Assembly (NCBI GenBank): GCA_945883825.1
Contig: CAMCYF010000005.1
Span: 1-64,000 of the forward strand
DNA length: 64,000 bases
DNA from: Chitinophaga pinensis
GTDB lineage: Bacteria; Bacteroidota; Bacteroidia; Flavobacteriales_D; Crocinitomicaceae
Reading direction: 5' to 3'
Shown here piece after piece: positions 8,955 through 17,859 of this stretch. The stretch's first letter is position 1. Each line of letters starts with the position of its first letter. The notes under the pieces were generated by a model. It ran no database searches, had not been told where the DNA came from, and saw only the letters and a list, made by a program, of their open reading frames with translations. The translations under genes and the position numbers were made by a program.

Positions 8955-10131
8955 GCTAAAAGAAGTAATCACTACCAAAGTTTCTACTATTTATGAAAAA
9001 ATAAAGGGTTACAGGGAGCATTTGCATCAAAATCCAGAGCTTTCCTACAAGGAATTCAATACAATGGAATATGTTGCAGCAAAGCTCAAAGACATTGGAA
9101 TTCCCTATGAAAAAGGTGTCACTGGAACTGGAATCATTGGTATTATTCGTTCTTCTAAACATTCAGAAAATCAAGCTTGCATAGGTTTGCGTGCAGATTT
9201 AGATGCTTTGCCGATTCAGGAGCAAAATACAGAGGCATATAAGTCAAAAGTTGACGGCATAATGCATGCTTGCGGTCATGATGTTCATACATCTATTTTG
9301 TTGGGGGCTGCAGAGATTCTTTTTGAATTGCGTGAGTACTTAGAACATCCTGTAAAACTAATTTTTCAACCAGGAGAAGAAAAAAATCCAGGTGGTGCAA
9401 GTTTACTAATTGAAGCAGGAGTCTTAGAAAACCCAAAAGTTAAGGAAATGTATGCTCTTCATGTATTTCCTGAGTTAGAAGTTGGCAAATTGGGAATGCG
9501 ATCTGGATTGTATATGGCATCTAGTGATGAACTTCATCTTGAAATTATTGGAGTTGGTGGTCATGGGGCTATGCCAGAGAAATGTATAAATCCAATTCTC
9601 ATTGGTTCAGAATTTATTGTTGAAGCACAAAACATCATTCATAAATCTTGCCCTAAGGAAGTTCCATGTGTAATAAGTTTTGGACATTTTGATGCACTTG
9701 GCGCTACGAATGTAATTCCTGAACGTGCAGAAATAAAAGGCACTTTTCGAACTATGAATGAAGAGTGGAGGGGAAAGGCAGCTATTCTTTTAATGGATCT
9801 CGCAAATAACTTGGAAAATAAGTACAAAGGAAATGTTAATTTGGAGATTTCAAAAGGTTATCCTTTTTTAAAGAATGATGAAGAACTTACAGAAAAATTA
9901 AAAGCAAAATTTGAATCTTTCTTTGGTCCGAAAAATATTGAGGGTTTAGCACTTCGCATGACTTCTGAAGATTTTTCATTTTACAGTCAAACTATTCCAG
10001 TATGTTTTTTCCGTTTGGGAGTTGGAAACAAGGAAAAAGGTATTATTTATAGTGTTCATCATCCAAAGTTTGATGTAGATTCAGCGTGTTTAAAAACTGG
10101 GATGTTAGCTATGATACAAGCTGCTCTATGA
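8944..10131 (+). CDS. M20 family amidohydrolase (N-acyl amino acid / hippurate type)
   Basis: A zinc-dependent M20D-type amidase of 395 residues that removes acyl groups from amino acids or related amides. Metal and catalytic residues are visible: LRADLDALP at 82-90, HACGHDVHT at 108-116, and QPGEE at 142-146. A C-terminal SVHHPKFDVD carries a further metal-ligand histidine. There is no signal peptide, so it acts in the cytoplasm. The ATG at 8944 lies inside the end of the TSUP gene, and its own stop overlaps the next gene in an ATGA. The true substrate could be N-acetyl amino acids, hippurate-like compounds or auxin-like conjugates. Confidence 0.9.
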   Translation: MNLELKEVITTKVSTIYEKIKGYREHLHQNPELSYKEFNTMEYVAAKLKDIGIPYEKGVTGTGIIGIIRSSKHSENQACIGLRADLDALPIQEQNTEAYKSKVDGIMHACGHDVHTSILLGAAEILFELREYLEHPVKLIFQPGEEKNPGGASLLIEAGVLENPKVKEMYALHVFPELEVGKLGMRSGLYMASSDELHLEIIGVGGHGAMPEKCINPILIGSEFIVEAQNIIHKSCPKEVPCVISFGHFDALGATNVIPERAEIKGTFRTMNEEWRGKAAILLMDLANNLENKYKGNVNLEISKGYPFLKNDEELTEKLKAKFESFFGPKNIEGLALRMTSEDFSFYSQTIPVCFFRLGVGNKEKGIIYSVHHPKFDVDSACLKTGMLAMIQAAL

Positions 10132-10565
10132 TTCGTGGATTTTTTCTGATTCTTATAGTCTTTTTATTCGCTTGCTCAAAAGAGAAACGAGCATATAATA
10201 AACTAGATGGCATTTGGGAAGTAACTCAGGCGAGAATTGTAGATGGACAAGGATTCACATTTTATGATGATTCCCCTTCAGGAACAATAGAATTCATAGA
10301 GAACACAAAAGTTTGTTCTGCAACATTCGCTTTTTCTTATGAAAATTTATCAGAAGTTCCATTGATAATTTATGACACTCTTGACTACAATTCAGCAACA
10401 TTTGTATTAAATAATAAAGGAGAACAATTGGAGGTATTTCAGGGTGCTTTTGGAAGTCTTTCGGATAAATTTAGAATTATGGTTTTAACTAAAGATGCTT
10501 TAGTAATCGAATATTATGATTATTTAAACTATAAACTCAAGCGATTTACCCTTAGAAAAAAGTAG
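10128..10565 (+). CDS. Lipoprotein, possibly lipocalin-like
   Basis: A 145-residue lipoprotein starting at the ATG that overlaps the M20 stop (ATGA), in place of a longer in-frame start at 10086. The signal peptide MIRGFFLILIVFLFAC ends in a lipobox with Cys16. The mature part starts with KLDGIWEVTQ and continues with alternating strands, as in small lipocalin-like lipoproteins of Bacteroidota; that fold is a guess from the LxGxW pattern. It is translationally coupled to the amidohydrolase and ends 1 base before the convergent DUF59 gene. Function is unknown. Confidence 0.75.
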   Translation: MIRGFFLILIVFLFACSKEKRAYNKLDGIWEVTQARIVDGQGFTFYDDSPSGTIEFIENTKVCSATFAFSYENLSEVPLIIYDTLDYNSATFVLNNKGEQLEVFQGAFGSLSDKFRIMVLTKDALVIEYYDYLNYKLKRFTLRKK

Positions 10566-10566
10566 C

Positions 10567-10872
10567 TTATAAAAAGCCTAATTCTAATTTTGCTTCTTCA
10601 CTCATCATGTCTTTGTCCCATGGTGGATCAAATACAATATTAACTTTTGAACTAAGAACACCCTCAACAGTTGCGACTTTATCTTCGATTTCCTTCGGCA
10701 TACTTTCAGCAACAGGGCAATTTGGAGAAGTTAGTGTCATTTCAATTGTAACATTTCCTTCTTCATCTATTTTTACCTCGTAAATCAAACCCAATTCATA
10801 TACATCAACAGGAATTTCTGGATCATAGATTGTTTTTAGCATGCTCACAATTTTATTTTCTAGGTCTTCCAT
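10567..10872 (-). CDS. DUF59/MIP18 family iron-sulphur assembly protein (SufT-like)
   Basis: A 101-residue protein of the DUF59 (MIP18, PaaD/SufT) family. The core motifs YDPEIPVDVYELGLIY at 16-31 and TSPNCPVAESMP at 68-79 are intact, with the family cysteine in PNCP. It ends with the PPWDKDMMSEEAKLELGF tail typical of SUF-linked members. It follows sufE by one base and forms an operon sufS-sufE-DUF59. Members help mature iron-sulphur proteins as accessory or carrier factors. The sufB, sufC and sufD scaffold genes are not in this window. Confidence 0.9.
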   Translation of the reverse strand: MEDLENKIVSMLKTIYDPEIPVDVYELGLIYEVKIDEEGNVTIEMTLTSPNCPVAESMPKEIEDKVATVEGVLSSKVNIVFDPPWDKDMMSEEAKLELGFL

Positions 10873-10873
10873 T

Positions 10874-11302
10874 TTAGTGTTGAATGTATTTAAGTGCTTC
10901 CATTTTCATTTTCTTTATCATGCCATTTAATCCATTAGCCCGAGTTGGAGAAAGGTGTTCTTGAAGTCCAATATCAGAAATAAATTTTAAATCAGTTTTT
11001 AGAATAGTTTCTGGATGCTCATCATTTAAAACTCGAATTAATAAACCAATAATCCCTTTCGTAATAATTGCTTCTGAATCTGCTGAAAACTGCATTTTCC
11101 CATCATTGAAGTCTGCATTAAGCCAAACACGAGATTGACAACCTTCAATTAAACGCTCCTCTGTTTTTAATTCCTCTTGAATCAATGGTAAATCTTTTCC
11201 AAGATCTATCAAGTATTCGTATTTCTCCATCCAGTCGTCAAAAACCTCAAATTCTGAAACGATTTCGTCTTGCTTTTCTTGGATAGTTAGGAGGATGGCC
11301 AT
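10874..11302 (-). CDS. sufE: SufE sulphur acceptor
   Basis: Receives persulphide sulphur from SufS and stimulates it. The 142-residue protein has the acceptor cysteine in the loop EERLIEGCQSRVW (Cys55) and later the family pattern IITKGIIGLLIRVLN. The start codon overlaps the sufS stop by one base. The length is normal, and it lies in the order sufS-sufE-DUF59 found in several Bacteroidota. Confidence 0.93.
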   Translation of the reverse strand: MAILLTIQEKQDEIVSEFEVFDDWMEKYEYLIDLGKDLPLIQEELKTEERLIEGCQSRVWLNADFNDGKMQFSADSEAIITKGIIGLLIRVLNDEHPETILKTDLKFISDIGLQEHLSPTRANGLNGMIKKMKMEALKYIQH

Positions 11303-12537
11303 TATTTCAACATGTTTATACTTTTTTCTAATGCCTCCACAAATAAGTCAATTTCTTCTTTGGTATTGTAAAAGGCAAAGGAAGCGCGTGTAGTTCCGGG
11401 AATTTTATAAAAATCCATCAGTGGTTGCGTGCAATGGTGACCGGTGCGAACAGCAATTCCCTGTTTATCAAGTAAGGTTCCAATATCAAAAGGGTGAATT
11501 CCATCTACAGTAAATGATATAACACTCGTTTTATTTTTGGCTTCACCAATAATGTGTAATCCTTCAAATGTATCTAAAAGATGTTCGGCATATTTTGTTA
11601 ATTCTGCTTCGTGTTTTTGAGCTCCATCAAGATCAATTGAGTTTAAAAAGCCAACAGAAGTTCCTAAGCAAATTCCACCAGCAATATGTGGAGTACCAGC
11701 TTCAAATTTAAAAGGCAATTCATTGTAACTTGTGTGTTCAAACGTGACTCGTGAAATCATATCTCCACCACCTTGATAAGGCGGCATTCGATCTAACAGA
11801 TCTTCTTTTCCATATAAAACTCCAATGCCAGTAGGGCCGAATAATTTATGGCTTGAAAAAACATAAAAATCACAGTCGAGGTCTTTCACATCGATTTTCA
11901 TATGTTGAATACTTTGAGCCCCGTCAAGTAGCACTTTAGCTCCAACAGCATGTGCTTTTTGTGTTAATTCTTTCACTGGATTAATTGTACCAAGTGTATT
12001 TGAAATATGGGTAATCGCCAATAATTTTGTTTTTTTCGAAAGCAACTTATCAAATTCCTCTATAATTAATTCTCCTTTAAAATTGATAGGAGCTACACGA
12101 AGTATCAGGCCTTTTCTTTGACAAAGCATTTGCCACGGAACAATATTAGAATGGTGTTCCATTGCAGTAATTAAAATTTCATCTCCGGCGGTTAGTAATT
12201 CTCCATAAGACGATGCAACAAGATTTATTCCGTCAGTTGTCCCTTTCGTAAAAATAATTTCTTCTGCTTTTCGTGCATTAATAAAGTGTTGAATTTGCTT
12301 TCGTGCTTCTTCAAATTCTGTTGTGGCTTTTTGACTCATAAAATGAACACCGCGATGAATGTTCGCATTTTCTTTCGAGTAGAATTTATTTATGGCATTT
12401 AAAACGATTTGTGGTTTTTGAGAAGTTGCCCCATTATCAAAATAGATTAAATTTTTGCCATAAATTTCTTGCCTTAAAGCAGGAAATTCTTCCCGGATTT
12501 CACGAACATTGAAAGGTTTTTTAATGATTTCTGTCAT
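11302..12537 (-). CDS. sufS: Cysteine desulphurase SufS
   Basis: A PLP-dependent group II cysteine desulphurase that converts cysteine to alanine and passes sulphur to SufE. The Schiff-base lysine is in SSHKLFGPTG (Lys231 counted from the chosen start), the cofactor aspartate in LLDGAQS, and the active cysteine in RTGHHCTQPLM. I chose the ATG at 12537, giving MTEIIKKPF and 411 residues. The in-frame TTG at 12549 falls inside the promoter element TAACTTTG (12547-12554) and would not be transcribed. It is the first gene of the suf operon here. Confidence 0.95.
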   Translation of the reverse strand: MTEIIKKPFNVREIREEFPALRQEIYGKNLIYFDNGATSQKPQIVLNAINKFYSKENANIHRGVHFMSQKATTEFEEARKQIQHFINARKAEEIIFTKGTTDGINLVASSYGELLTAGDEILITAMEHHSNIVPWQMLCQRKGLILRVAPINFKGELIIEEFDKLLSKKTKLLAITHISNTLGTINPVKELTQKAHAVGAKVLLDGAQSIQHMKIDVKDLDCDFYVFSSHKLFGPTGIGVLYGKEDLLDRMPPYQGGGDMISRVTFEHTSYNELPFKFEAGTPHIAGGICLGTSVGFLNSIDLDGAQKHEAELTKYAEHLLDTFEGLHIIGEAKNKTSVISFTVDGIHPFDIGTLLDKQGIAVRTGHHCTQPLMDFYKIPGTTRASFAFYNTKEEIDLFVEALEKSINMLK

Positions 12538-12546
12538 AGTCAAGTA

Positions 12547-12554
12547 CAAAGTTA
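12547..12554 (-). promoter_or_regulatory. -7 promoter element for the sufS operon
   Basis: The minus strand reads TAACTTTG, exact for TAnnTTTG, with 9 bases to the ATG at 12537. It fixes the sufS start and gives only a very short leader. Confidence 0.52.
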
Positions 12555-12610
12555 AGCATTCCCTTATTTTGAAACGTTCTAAACAGAAAAGAGTTTTAAA
12601 ATAATGATAC

Positions 12611-14155
12611 TTATCTTGGCTTAAGGTTGATATATGGAATTAAAATTTCTTCCATTGAAATTCCCCCATGTTGAAAAGTATTTTCGTAATAATTTACAAA
12701 ATGGTTGTAATTGTTAGGGTAAACAAAAAAGTCTTGACCTTTTGCAAAAACAAATTCAGAAGACATTTTTAGTTTTGGTAAAAAGGCTTCCTGAGGATTT
12801 TGAACAGAAAAAACTTCTTTTTTATTATAGTTTAAACCTCTTCCAACTTTATATCTCAAGTTAGAATTAGTGCTTTTTTCTCCCACAATTCGAACGGGAT
12901 TAGTTACTTTTATTGTTCCATGATCACTTGTAATCATTAGCCTTATACCAGCTTCCGCAATTTTTTTAATAATTTCTAAAAGTGGAGAATGTTCAATCCA
13001 GGAAACAGTGATAGAGCGATAAGCCGCCTCATCTTCTGCCAATTCACGGATGATTTCCATTTCGGTTCTAGCATGAGAAAGCATATCTACGAAATTATAG
13101 ACAATGAAATTAACGTCATTCTCTTTTAATAGATGAAATTGCTCGCTTAATTTTTTGCCTGCTTCAACTTTTGTAATTTTATTATAGCTCCACTTTACAT
13201 TTTTTCCCAAACGCTTTAAATGAGCCTCTAGGAAATCTTGTTCGTGCATGTTTTTTCCACCTTCATCATCTTCATTTTTCCAAAGCTGAGGAAAGCGTTT
13301 TTCAATTTCAGATGGAAGTAAACCTGCAAAAAATGCATTTCTAGCATAGTGTGTGGCGGTTGGAAGTATTGAATAAACAATTTCTTCTTCATCTTTAACA
13401 AAATACTTTGCGAAAATAGGCTCGATCATTTTCCATTGATCAAAGCGCAAATTGTCAATTAGTAGAACTGCTATTTTTTCGCTTCCAATTTTCGGGGCTA
13501 TTTTGTTTTTTATAACATTCTGAATCATTAAAGGAGCTTCTTCTGTTCCGTTCAGCCAATCAAGGTAGTTATCTTCAATAAAATCTGCAAAAAGCTTGTT
13601 GGCTTCTTTTTTTTGCATTTCTAGAATTTCACGCATTCCAGATTCCTCAATTGTATCGAGTTCTATTTCCCAAAAAACTAGTTTCGCGTATAATTCTTTC
13701 CATTCTTCGGCATCCAATCTCCCGTTTAAAAGCATTCCTAGCTGGCGAAATTCTTGCTGATAATTAGAATTTGTTTTTTGTGAAACCAATTTACTCTTAT
13801 CAAGAATTTTTTTGATGCTCAATAAAATTTGATTTGGATTTACAGGTTTGATGAGGTAATCTGCAATTTTACTTCCAATTGCTTCTTCCATGATATGTTC
13901 CTCCTCACTTTTTGTAATCATAACAACCGGCACGAGTGGAAAAGCTTCTTTTATCTGAGATAAGGTTTCAAGCCCAGAAAGTCCAGGCATATTTTCGTCT
14001 AGGAAGACAATATCGTAGCTCTTTTCATGGCATTTATCTACTGCATCAGAACCATTTGTTACTCCGTCAACTGAGTAACCTTTATTCTCTAAAAAAAGAA
14101 TATGCGGCTTTAATAATTCTATTTCATCATCTGCCCAAAGAATTTTACCTTGCAT
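12611..14155 (-). CDS. porX: PorX-type response regulator with PglZ domain
   Basis: The 514-residue protein joins an N-terminal receiver domain to a PglZ (alkaline-phosphatase-like) domain, the architecture of PorX, which controls type IX secretion genes in Porphyromonas and Flavobacterium. The acidic pocket is ADDE at 8-11 and the phosphoacceptor is Asp53 in FLDENMPG; the conserved lysine follows in MITKS. The PglZ part, from about 155 to 510, has LLIDNLRFDQW and ITSDHGTIKV, which carry metal-site aspartates and histidine. The partner kinase gene porY is not in the window, so this regulator is an orphan locally. Only an imperfect TAACTTTA occurs upstream (14190-14197). It is divergent from the HD gene. 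Confidence 0.92.
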   Translation of the reverse strand: MQGKILWADDEIELLKPHILFLENKGYSVDGVTNGSDAVDKCHEKSYDIVFLDENMPGLSGLETLSQIKEAFPLVPVVMITKSEEEHIMEEAIGSKIADYLIKPVNPNQILLSIKKILDKSKLVSQKTNSNYQQEFRQLGMLLNGRLDAEEWKELYAKLVFWEIELDTIEESGMREILEMQKKEANKLFADFIEDNYLDWLNGTEEAPLMIQNVIKNKIAPKIGSEKIAVLLIDNLRFDQWKMIEPIFAKYFVKDEEEIVYSILPTATHYARNAFFAGLLPSEIEKRFPQLWKNEDDEGGKNMHEQDFLEAHLKRLGKNVKWSYNKITKVEAGKKLSEQFHLLKENDVNFIVYNFVDMLSHARTEMEIIRELAEDEAAYRSITVSWIEHSPLLEIIKKIAEAGIRLMITSDHGTIKVTNPVRIVGEKSTNSNLRYKVGRGLNYNKKEVFSVQNPQEAFLPKLKMSSEFVFAKGQDFFVYPNNYNHFVNYYENTFQHGGISMEEILIPYINLKPR

Positions 14156-14170
14156 TTGCCTTATTTTTAA

Positions 14171-14178
14171 TAGCTTTG
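14171..14178 (+). promoter_or_regulatory. -7 promoter element for HD-domain gene
   Basis: TAGCTTTG is exact for TAnnTTTG. A TTG at 14150-14152, 18 bases upstream, is a plausible -33 box. The inferred start of transcription near 14184 excludes all upstream in-frame starts and points to the TTG at 14203. Confidence 0.5.
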
Positions 14179-14202
14179 AATAATTATTCTAAAGTTAATC
14201 AA

Positions 14203-15444
14203 TTGCGACCGAACTTAAATCGAAATAACAAGAAGAAAATAGTTAACGACCCAGTCTATGGTTTTATTTCCATACCTGACGAAATTATTTTTGATGTCAT
14301 AGAACATCCCTTTATGCAACGACTCCGTCGAATTATGCAATTAGGCTTAAGTCATCTTGTTTATCCAGGTGCAATTCACACACGTTTTCATCATGTTTTG
14401 GGAGCGATGCATTTAATGACTCAGGCAGTTTCAACAATTCGTAGAAAAGGAAATGCTATTTCCTCGGAGGAGGAACGTGCTGTTTATTTAGCAATTTTAC
14501 TTCACGATATCGGCCACGGACCGTTTAGCCATGCATTAGAATACGATATTGTTTGTGGAGTTAGTCACGAGAAAATATCTGGTTTTTTTATTGATCGCTT
14601 AAGTTCAGAATTTGGAGAAGATTTAAATAGAGCACTTTTAATTTTTCAAAACAAGTATGAAAAGCCCTATTTACACCAGTTGGTTTCTAGTCAATTGGAT
14701 ATGGATCGCTTGGATTATTTAAATCGTGATAGTTTTTATTCTGGCGTAAGTGAGGGAATTATTGGCAGCGAGCGCTTAATTGAAATGCTAAATGTGCATG
14801 AAGGAAATTTGGTACTTGAAGAAAAAGGAATTTATTCAATTGAAAAGTTTATTGTTGCAAGGCGCTTGATGTATTGGCAGGTTTATCTTCATAAGACGGT
14901 TGTTGCTGCAGAATACATGCTTATTTATACTTTGCGAAGGGCAAAAGAGTTGGTTAAAAACGGAGAAGTAATTTTTGCAAGTTCTGCCTTAAAGTTTTTC
15001 CTTGAAAATGATATAAAACAAGAAGATTTCGAGCAAAACCCAAAAGTTTTAGATTTTTTCGCTCAGCTCGATGATTATGATATTTTGGGAGCAATCAAAG
15101 AGTGGCAGAATAATTCAGATCAGGTTTTATCGATTCTTTCTAAGGCACTTGTGAACCGCAAACTTTTTAAAATTGAAATTTCAAAAGAGCCATTTAGTAA
15201 AGCTAGAATTGAAAATGAAAAAAAGAGTATACAATCATTATATAATTTGACACCTGAAGCTCTTGATTATTTTGTGTATTCAGATATCCTTACTAATAAA
15301 GCGTATAATCAAGACAAAGAAAATATTAATATTTTAATGAAGACTGGAGAAATAATTGATCTCACAAAAGCTTCTGATAATTTAAATATTTCAGCATTGG
15401 CTCAGCCTGTTGAAAAGTATTTTTTATGTTATCCAGTAGCTTAA
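14203..15444 (+). CDS. HD-domain phosphohydrolase
   Basis: A metal-dependent HD-superfamily phosphohydrolase related to dGTPase-like proteins of Bacteroidota. The signature is THFHH-like (TRFHHVLGAMHL) followed by LLHDIGHGPFSHALE and later DMDRLDYLNRD, supplying the H...HD...D metal ligands. A much longer reading frame begins at 13936 but would overlap porX by 220 bases and translate its antisense; conservation seems to begin at KKKIVNDPVYGF. There is no ATG between, so TTG at 14203 is the best start, giving 413 residues. The substrate, probably a nucleotide, is unknown. Confidence 0.85.
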   Translation: MRPNLNRNNKKKIVNDPVYGFISIPDEIIFDVIEHPFMQRLRRIMQLGLSHLVYPGAIHTRFHHVLGAMHLMTQAVSTIRRKGNAISSEEERAVYLAILLHDIGHGPFSHALEYDIVCGVSHEKISGFFIDRLSSEFGEDLNRALLIFQNKYEKPYLHQLVSSQLDMDRLDYLNRDSFYSGVSEGIIGSERLIEMLNVHEGNLVLEEKGIYSIEKFIVARRLMYWQVYLHKTVVAAEYMLIYTLRRAKELVKNGEVIFASSALKFFLENDIKQEDFEQNPKVLDFFAQLDDYDILGAIKEWQNNSDQVLSILSKALVNRKLFKIEISKEPFSKARIENEKKSIQSLYNLTPEALDYFVYSDILTNKAYNQDKENINILMKTGEIIDLTKASDNLNISALAQPVEKYFLCYPVA

Positions 15445-15445
15445 A

Positions 15446-15952
15446 TTATTTCTTTTTCACTTCTTCTTTAGTTACCATTGTTTTTTGCAAAGCTACAGAA
15501 GTCGGAATTGTAATTAAATAGCCTTCTGCATTTCGAATGTACATAAAGAAAAAGGAAATATCTACGAGTTTACCTTCCACATCATATTCTTTGTCTAATA
15601 CACGAATGGTTTGCCCAATTTTTAGGGGATGATTAAAAAACAAGATTAAACTTGATGTAATATTTGCAAGTATTGACCATTGTGCAAAAAATGCAATCCC
15701 TAAAACAGTTACCACAGAAGTAAGAAATACTATTAAATCTTTTTTGTCAATATTCCATATAGAAATAAGGGTTACAGTAATAAAAATAAATAGAAAAAGA
15801 TTAATTATTCTATGTGCAATTCGTTTTCTTTTCGCGTCAAAGTCAAAATGATTTAAAAAGCGATTAACAGATTTTCGGCTCACTAGTTTTATAATCACTG
15901 TTACAATTAAGAGCCCAAATGTTAGCAGTAACTGATTTTCAATTATGTTCAT
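15446..15952 (-). CDS. Small MscS-family mechanosensitive channel-like protein
   Basis: A 168-residue membrane protein with hydrophobic segments at about 7-24, 45-65 and 72-105, followed by the beta domain of MscS (HPLKIGQTIRVLDKEYDVEGK and YLITIPTSVALQKTM). This is a minimal form; the C-terminal alpha/beta vestibule of MscS is missing. It is probably a pressure-relief channel or a relative with another conductance. The start overlaps the end of mazG by 4 bases, so they form an operon. It ends 1 base after the convergent HD gene. Confidence 0.83.
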   Translation of the reverse strand: MNIIENQLLLTFGLLIVTVIIKLVSRKSVNRFLNHFDFDAKRKRIAHRIINLFLFIFITVTLISIWNIDKKDLIVFLTSVVTVLGIAFFAQWSILANITSSLILFFNHPLKIGQTIRVLDKEYDVEGKLVDISFFFMYIRNAEGYLITIPTSVALQKTMVTKEEVKKK

Positions 15953-16725
15953 TTTTTATTTTTTAAGTGAATTTTTGCTTTTTCCCAATATACATCCATT
16001 TCATCAAGATTCATATCTTCAATTTTTTTATTGTCTTCGCGAATTGTTTCCTCCATAAATTGAAAGCGCCGAATAAATTTTTGATTTGTTTTAGCCAGGG
16101 CATTTTCTGGAGAAATATCAATGAATCGAGCATAGTTTACTAAAGAAAATAATAAATCGCCAAATTCTTCTTCAATATGTTCTGAATTTGCTGCAATTTC
16201 AACTTGGAACTCCTCCAACTCCTCTTTCACTTTATCCCAAACATCTTCCTTTTTTTTCCATTCAAACCCAATTCCTTTAACTTTTTCTTGAATTCGAATT
16301 GCTTTTACTAGTGCAGGTAGCGAAGAAGGCACCCCTTCCAAAATTGATTTTTTCCCTTCTTTTAATTTTAATTTTTCCCAGTTGGCCTTTACTTCTGTTT
16401 CATCAGCTACAATAGTATCGCTGTAAATATGAGGGTGTCGGTAAACTAATTTATCGCAAATCCCATCTAAAACAGCTGTTAAAGTAAATGCTTTTTGTTC
16501 TTCAGCTATTTTTGAATAGAATACAAGATGCAAGAATAAATCGCCTAATTCGCCTTTTATGGAGTTTAAATCATTGGCGGTTATTGCATCTGCTAATTCA
16601 TATGTTTCTTCAATTGTTAACTCGCGAAGGCTTTCAATGGTCTGTTTTTTATCCCAAGGACATTTTTCACGGAGCTCGTCCATGATTGTCAATAATCTTT
16701 CAAATGCTTGTAGTCGTGAATCCAT
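15949..16725 (-). CDS. mazG: Nucleoside triphosphate pyrophosphohydrolase MazG
   Basis: Hydrolyses NTPs and dNTPs to monophosphates plus pyrophosphate, a house-cleaning function. The 258-residue protein has the full-length two-repeat form: CPWDKKQTIESLREL near 22-36, EELGDLFLH-type acidic motif GELGDLFLHLVFYSKIA, and a second EEFGDLLFSLVNYARF. Both metal-binding E-x2-x-D patterns are present. It is coupled to the MscS-like gene downstream. A near-consensus TATTTTTA upstream may be the promoter. Confidence 0.93.
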   Translation of the reverse strand: MDSRLQAFERLLTIMDELREKCPWDKKQTIESLRELTIEETYELADAITANDLNSIKGELGDLFLHLVFYSKIAEEQKAFTLTAVLDGICDKLVYRHPHIYSDTIVADETEVKANWEKLKLKEGKKSILEGVPSSLPALVKAIRIQEKVKGIGFEWKKKEDVWDKVKEELEEFQVEIAANSEHIEEEFGDLLFSLVNYARFIDISPENALAKTNQKFIRRFQFMEETIREDNKKIEDMNLDEMDVYWEKAKIHLKNKK

Positions 16726-16766
16726 TTTTTTTGTAAAAATATAGATTATACTCGTTCACCTTTGTT

Positions 16767-16774
16767 TATCTTTG
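16767..16774 (+). promoter_or_regulatory. -7 promoter element, near-leaderless PagL-like gene
   Basis: TATCTTTG is exact for TAnnTTTG with only 6 bases to the ATG at 16781. It overlaps the in-frame TTG at 16772, ruling that out as the start. Confidence 0.52.
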
Positions 16775-16780
16775 ATAAAT

Positions 16781-17857
16781 ATGTCTGTGAAACCTCATTT
16801 TTTTTTAATTATAAGCTTCTTGCCTTTTTTATTCTTTGGACAAGGAACTAATGAAAAAGGTTTTGAAATAAAATCAAAAATAGGATTTTTAGTTGTCCAA
16901 CACCAAACAATGTCACATCTCCCAAAAGAAACAGCTAAAGCGCTTGAAATTAGTTATTTTAACCATACACGCGGGTCTAAGCTTTGGCATAAAGCTTATC
17001 GTTATCCAACAATTGGCGCAACACTTTTTATCGGTTCAGTTGGAAATACAAAAGTGCTCGGAACGTATACAGGATTGTATGGATTTGCCGAACTTCCACT
17101 TTTAAAATATCGAAAATTTGAAATGAATTTCAAATTTGCTACTGGTTTAGCTTATTCCAACTCCTCTTATTTCAAAAATCCGAAAAATGTTGCAATTGGA
17201 ACAAACTTTAACACCATGATGTGCTTTGGCATTAAAAGTATTCAACGCTTTAAGAATAGTTCAATAAGTCTTGGAATGGATATGACACATTTTAGTAATG
17301 GAGGATTTAAAATGCCTAACTACGGGATCAATATCCCTTATATTTCTGTTGGCTATGGAAGAAGACTTGGAAAAAAAATTGAATATACTGAAAATACTAC
17401 TTCTGATTTCCCATTAAATAAGTGGCTTTACAATGTTTTTGGAATGTATTCCCGGAATTCAGTAATGCCTATTGGCGGAAAAAGTTATCCTGTTTATGGC
17501 ACTGGTTTTTCTGTCCGCAGGTATTTTGGACAGAAAGCAGGTATAGAATTTGAATTAGATTTTATCTCAAAGCAAGTTATTTTTTCATACGAACCGTCTA
17601 TCCCAAAAACACAAATGGATATTTTACAAATCGGTTTCTATACTGCGTATTTGGTTCCTTTGAATAACTTTAATTTTGTCTTAGGAATGGGTGTTTATTT
17701 AAAGGATAAATTCCGAACAGCTTCTCAATTATACAATCGAATAGGGTGTAGGTATCAATTTTCTAATGGCTTAACAAGTTCCATAAATCTTAAAACACAT
17801 TTAGCTCGTGCGGATTATTTAGAATTTGTTGTAGGTTATACTTTTAATTATAAATAA
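16781..17857 (+). CDS. PagL-like lipid A deacylase (acyloxyacyl hydrolase)
   Basis: An exported outer-membrane beta-barrel enzyme that trims acyl chains of lipid A. From the chosen ATG it has 358 residues, with a signal peptide at about 1-20 (SFLPFLFFGQG). The catalytic motif is THFSNGGFKMPN at 169-180, with His170 and Ser172 matching the PagL His-x-Ser arrangement. Alternating hydrophobic strands fill the rest and the protein ends in an aromatic strand (YTFNYK). The downstream lipoprotein begins 2 bases after the stop. Family assignment rests on the HFSNGG motif and barrel pattern; activity is inferred. Confidence 0.85.
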   Translation: MSVKPHFFLIISFLPFLFFGQGTNEKGFEIKSKIGFLVVQHQTMSHLPKETAKALEISYFNHTRGSKLWHKAYRYPTIGATLFIGSVGNTKVLGTYTGLYGFAELPLLKYRKFEMNFKFATGLAYSNSSYFKNPKNVAIGTNFNTMMCFGIKSIQRFKNSSISLGMDMTHFSNGGFKMPNYGINIPYISVGYGRRLGKKIEYTENTTSDFPLNKWLYNVFGMYSRNSVMPIGGKSYPVYGTGFSVRRYFGQKAGIEFELDFISKQVIFSYEPSIPKTQMDILQIGFYTAYLVPLNNFNFVLGMGVYLKDKFRTASQLYNRIGCRYQFSNGLTSSINLKTHLARADYLEFVVGYTFNYK

Positions 17858-17859
17858 TT

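Noticed and set aside
12537-12549. TTG at 12549 as the sufS start
   Set aside because: The codon lies within the promoter element TAACTTTG, and homologues begin near MTEII.
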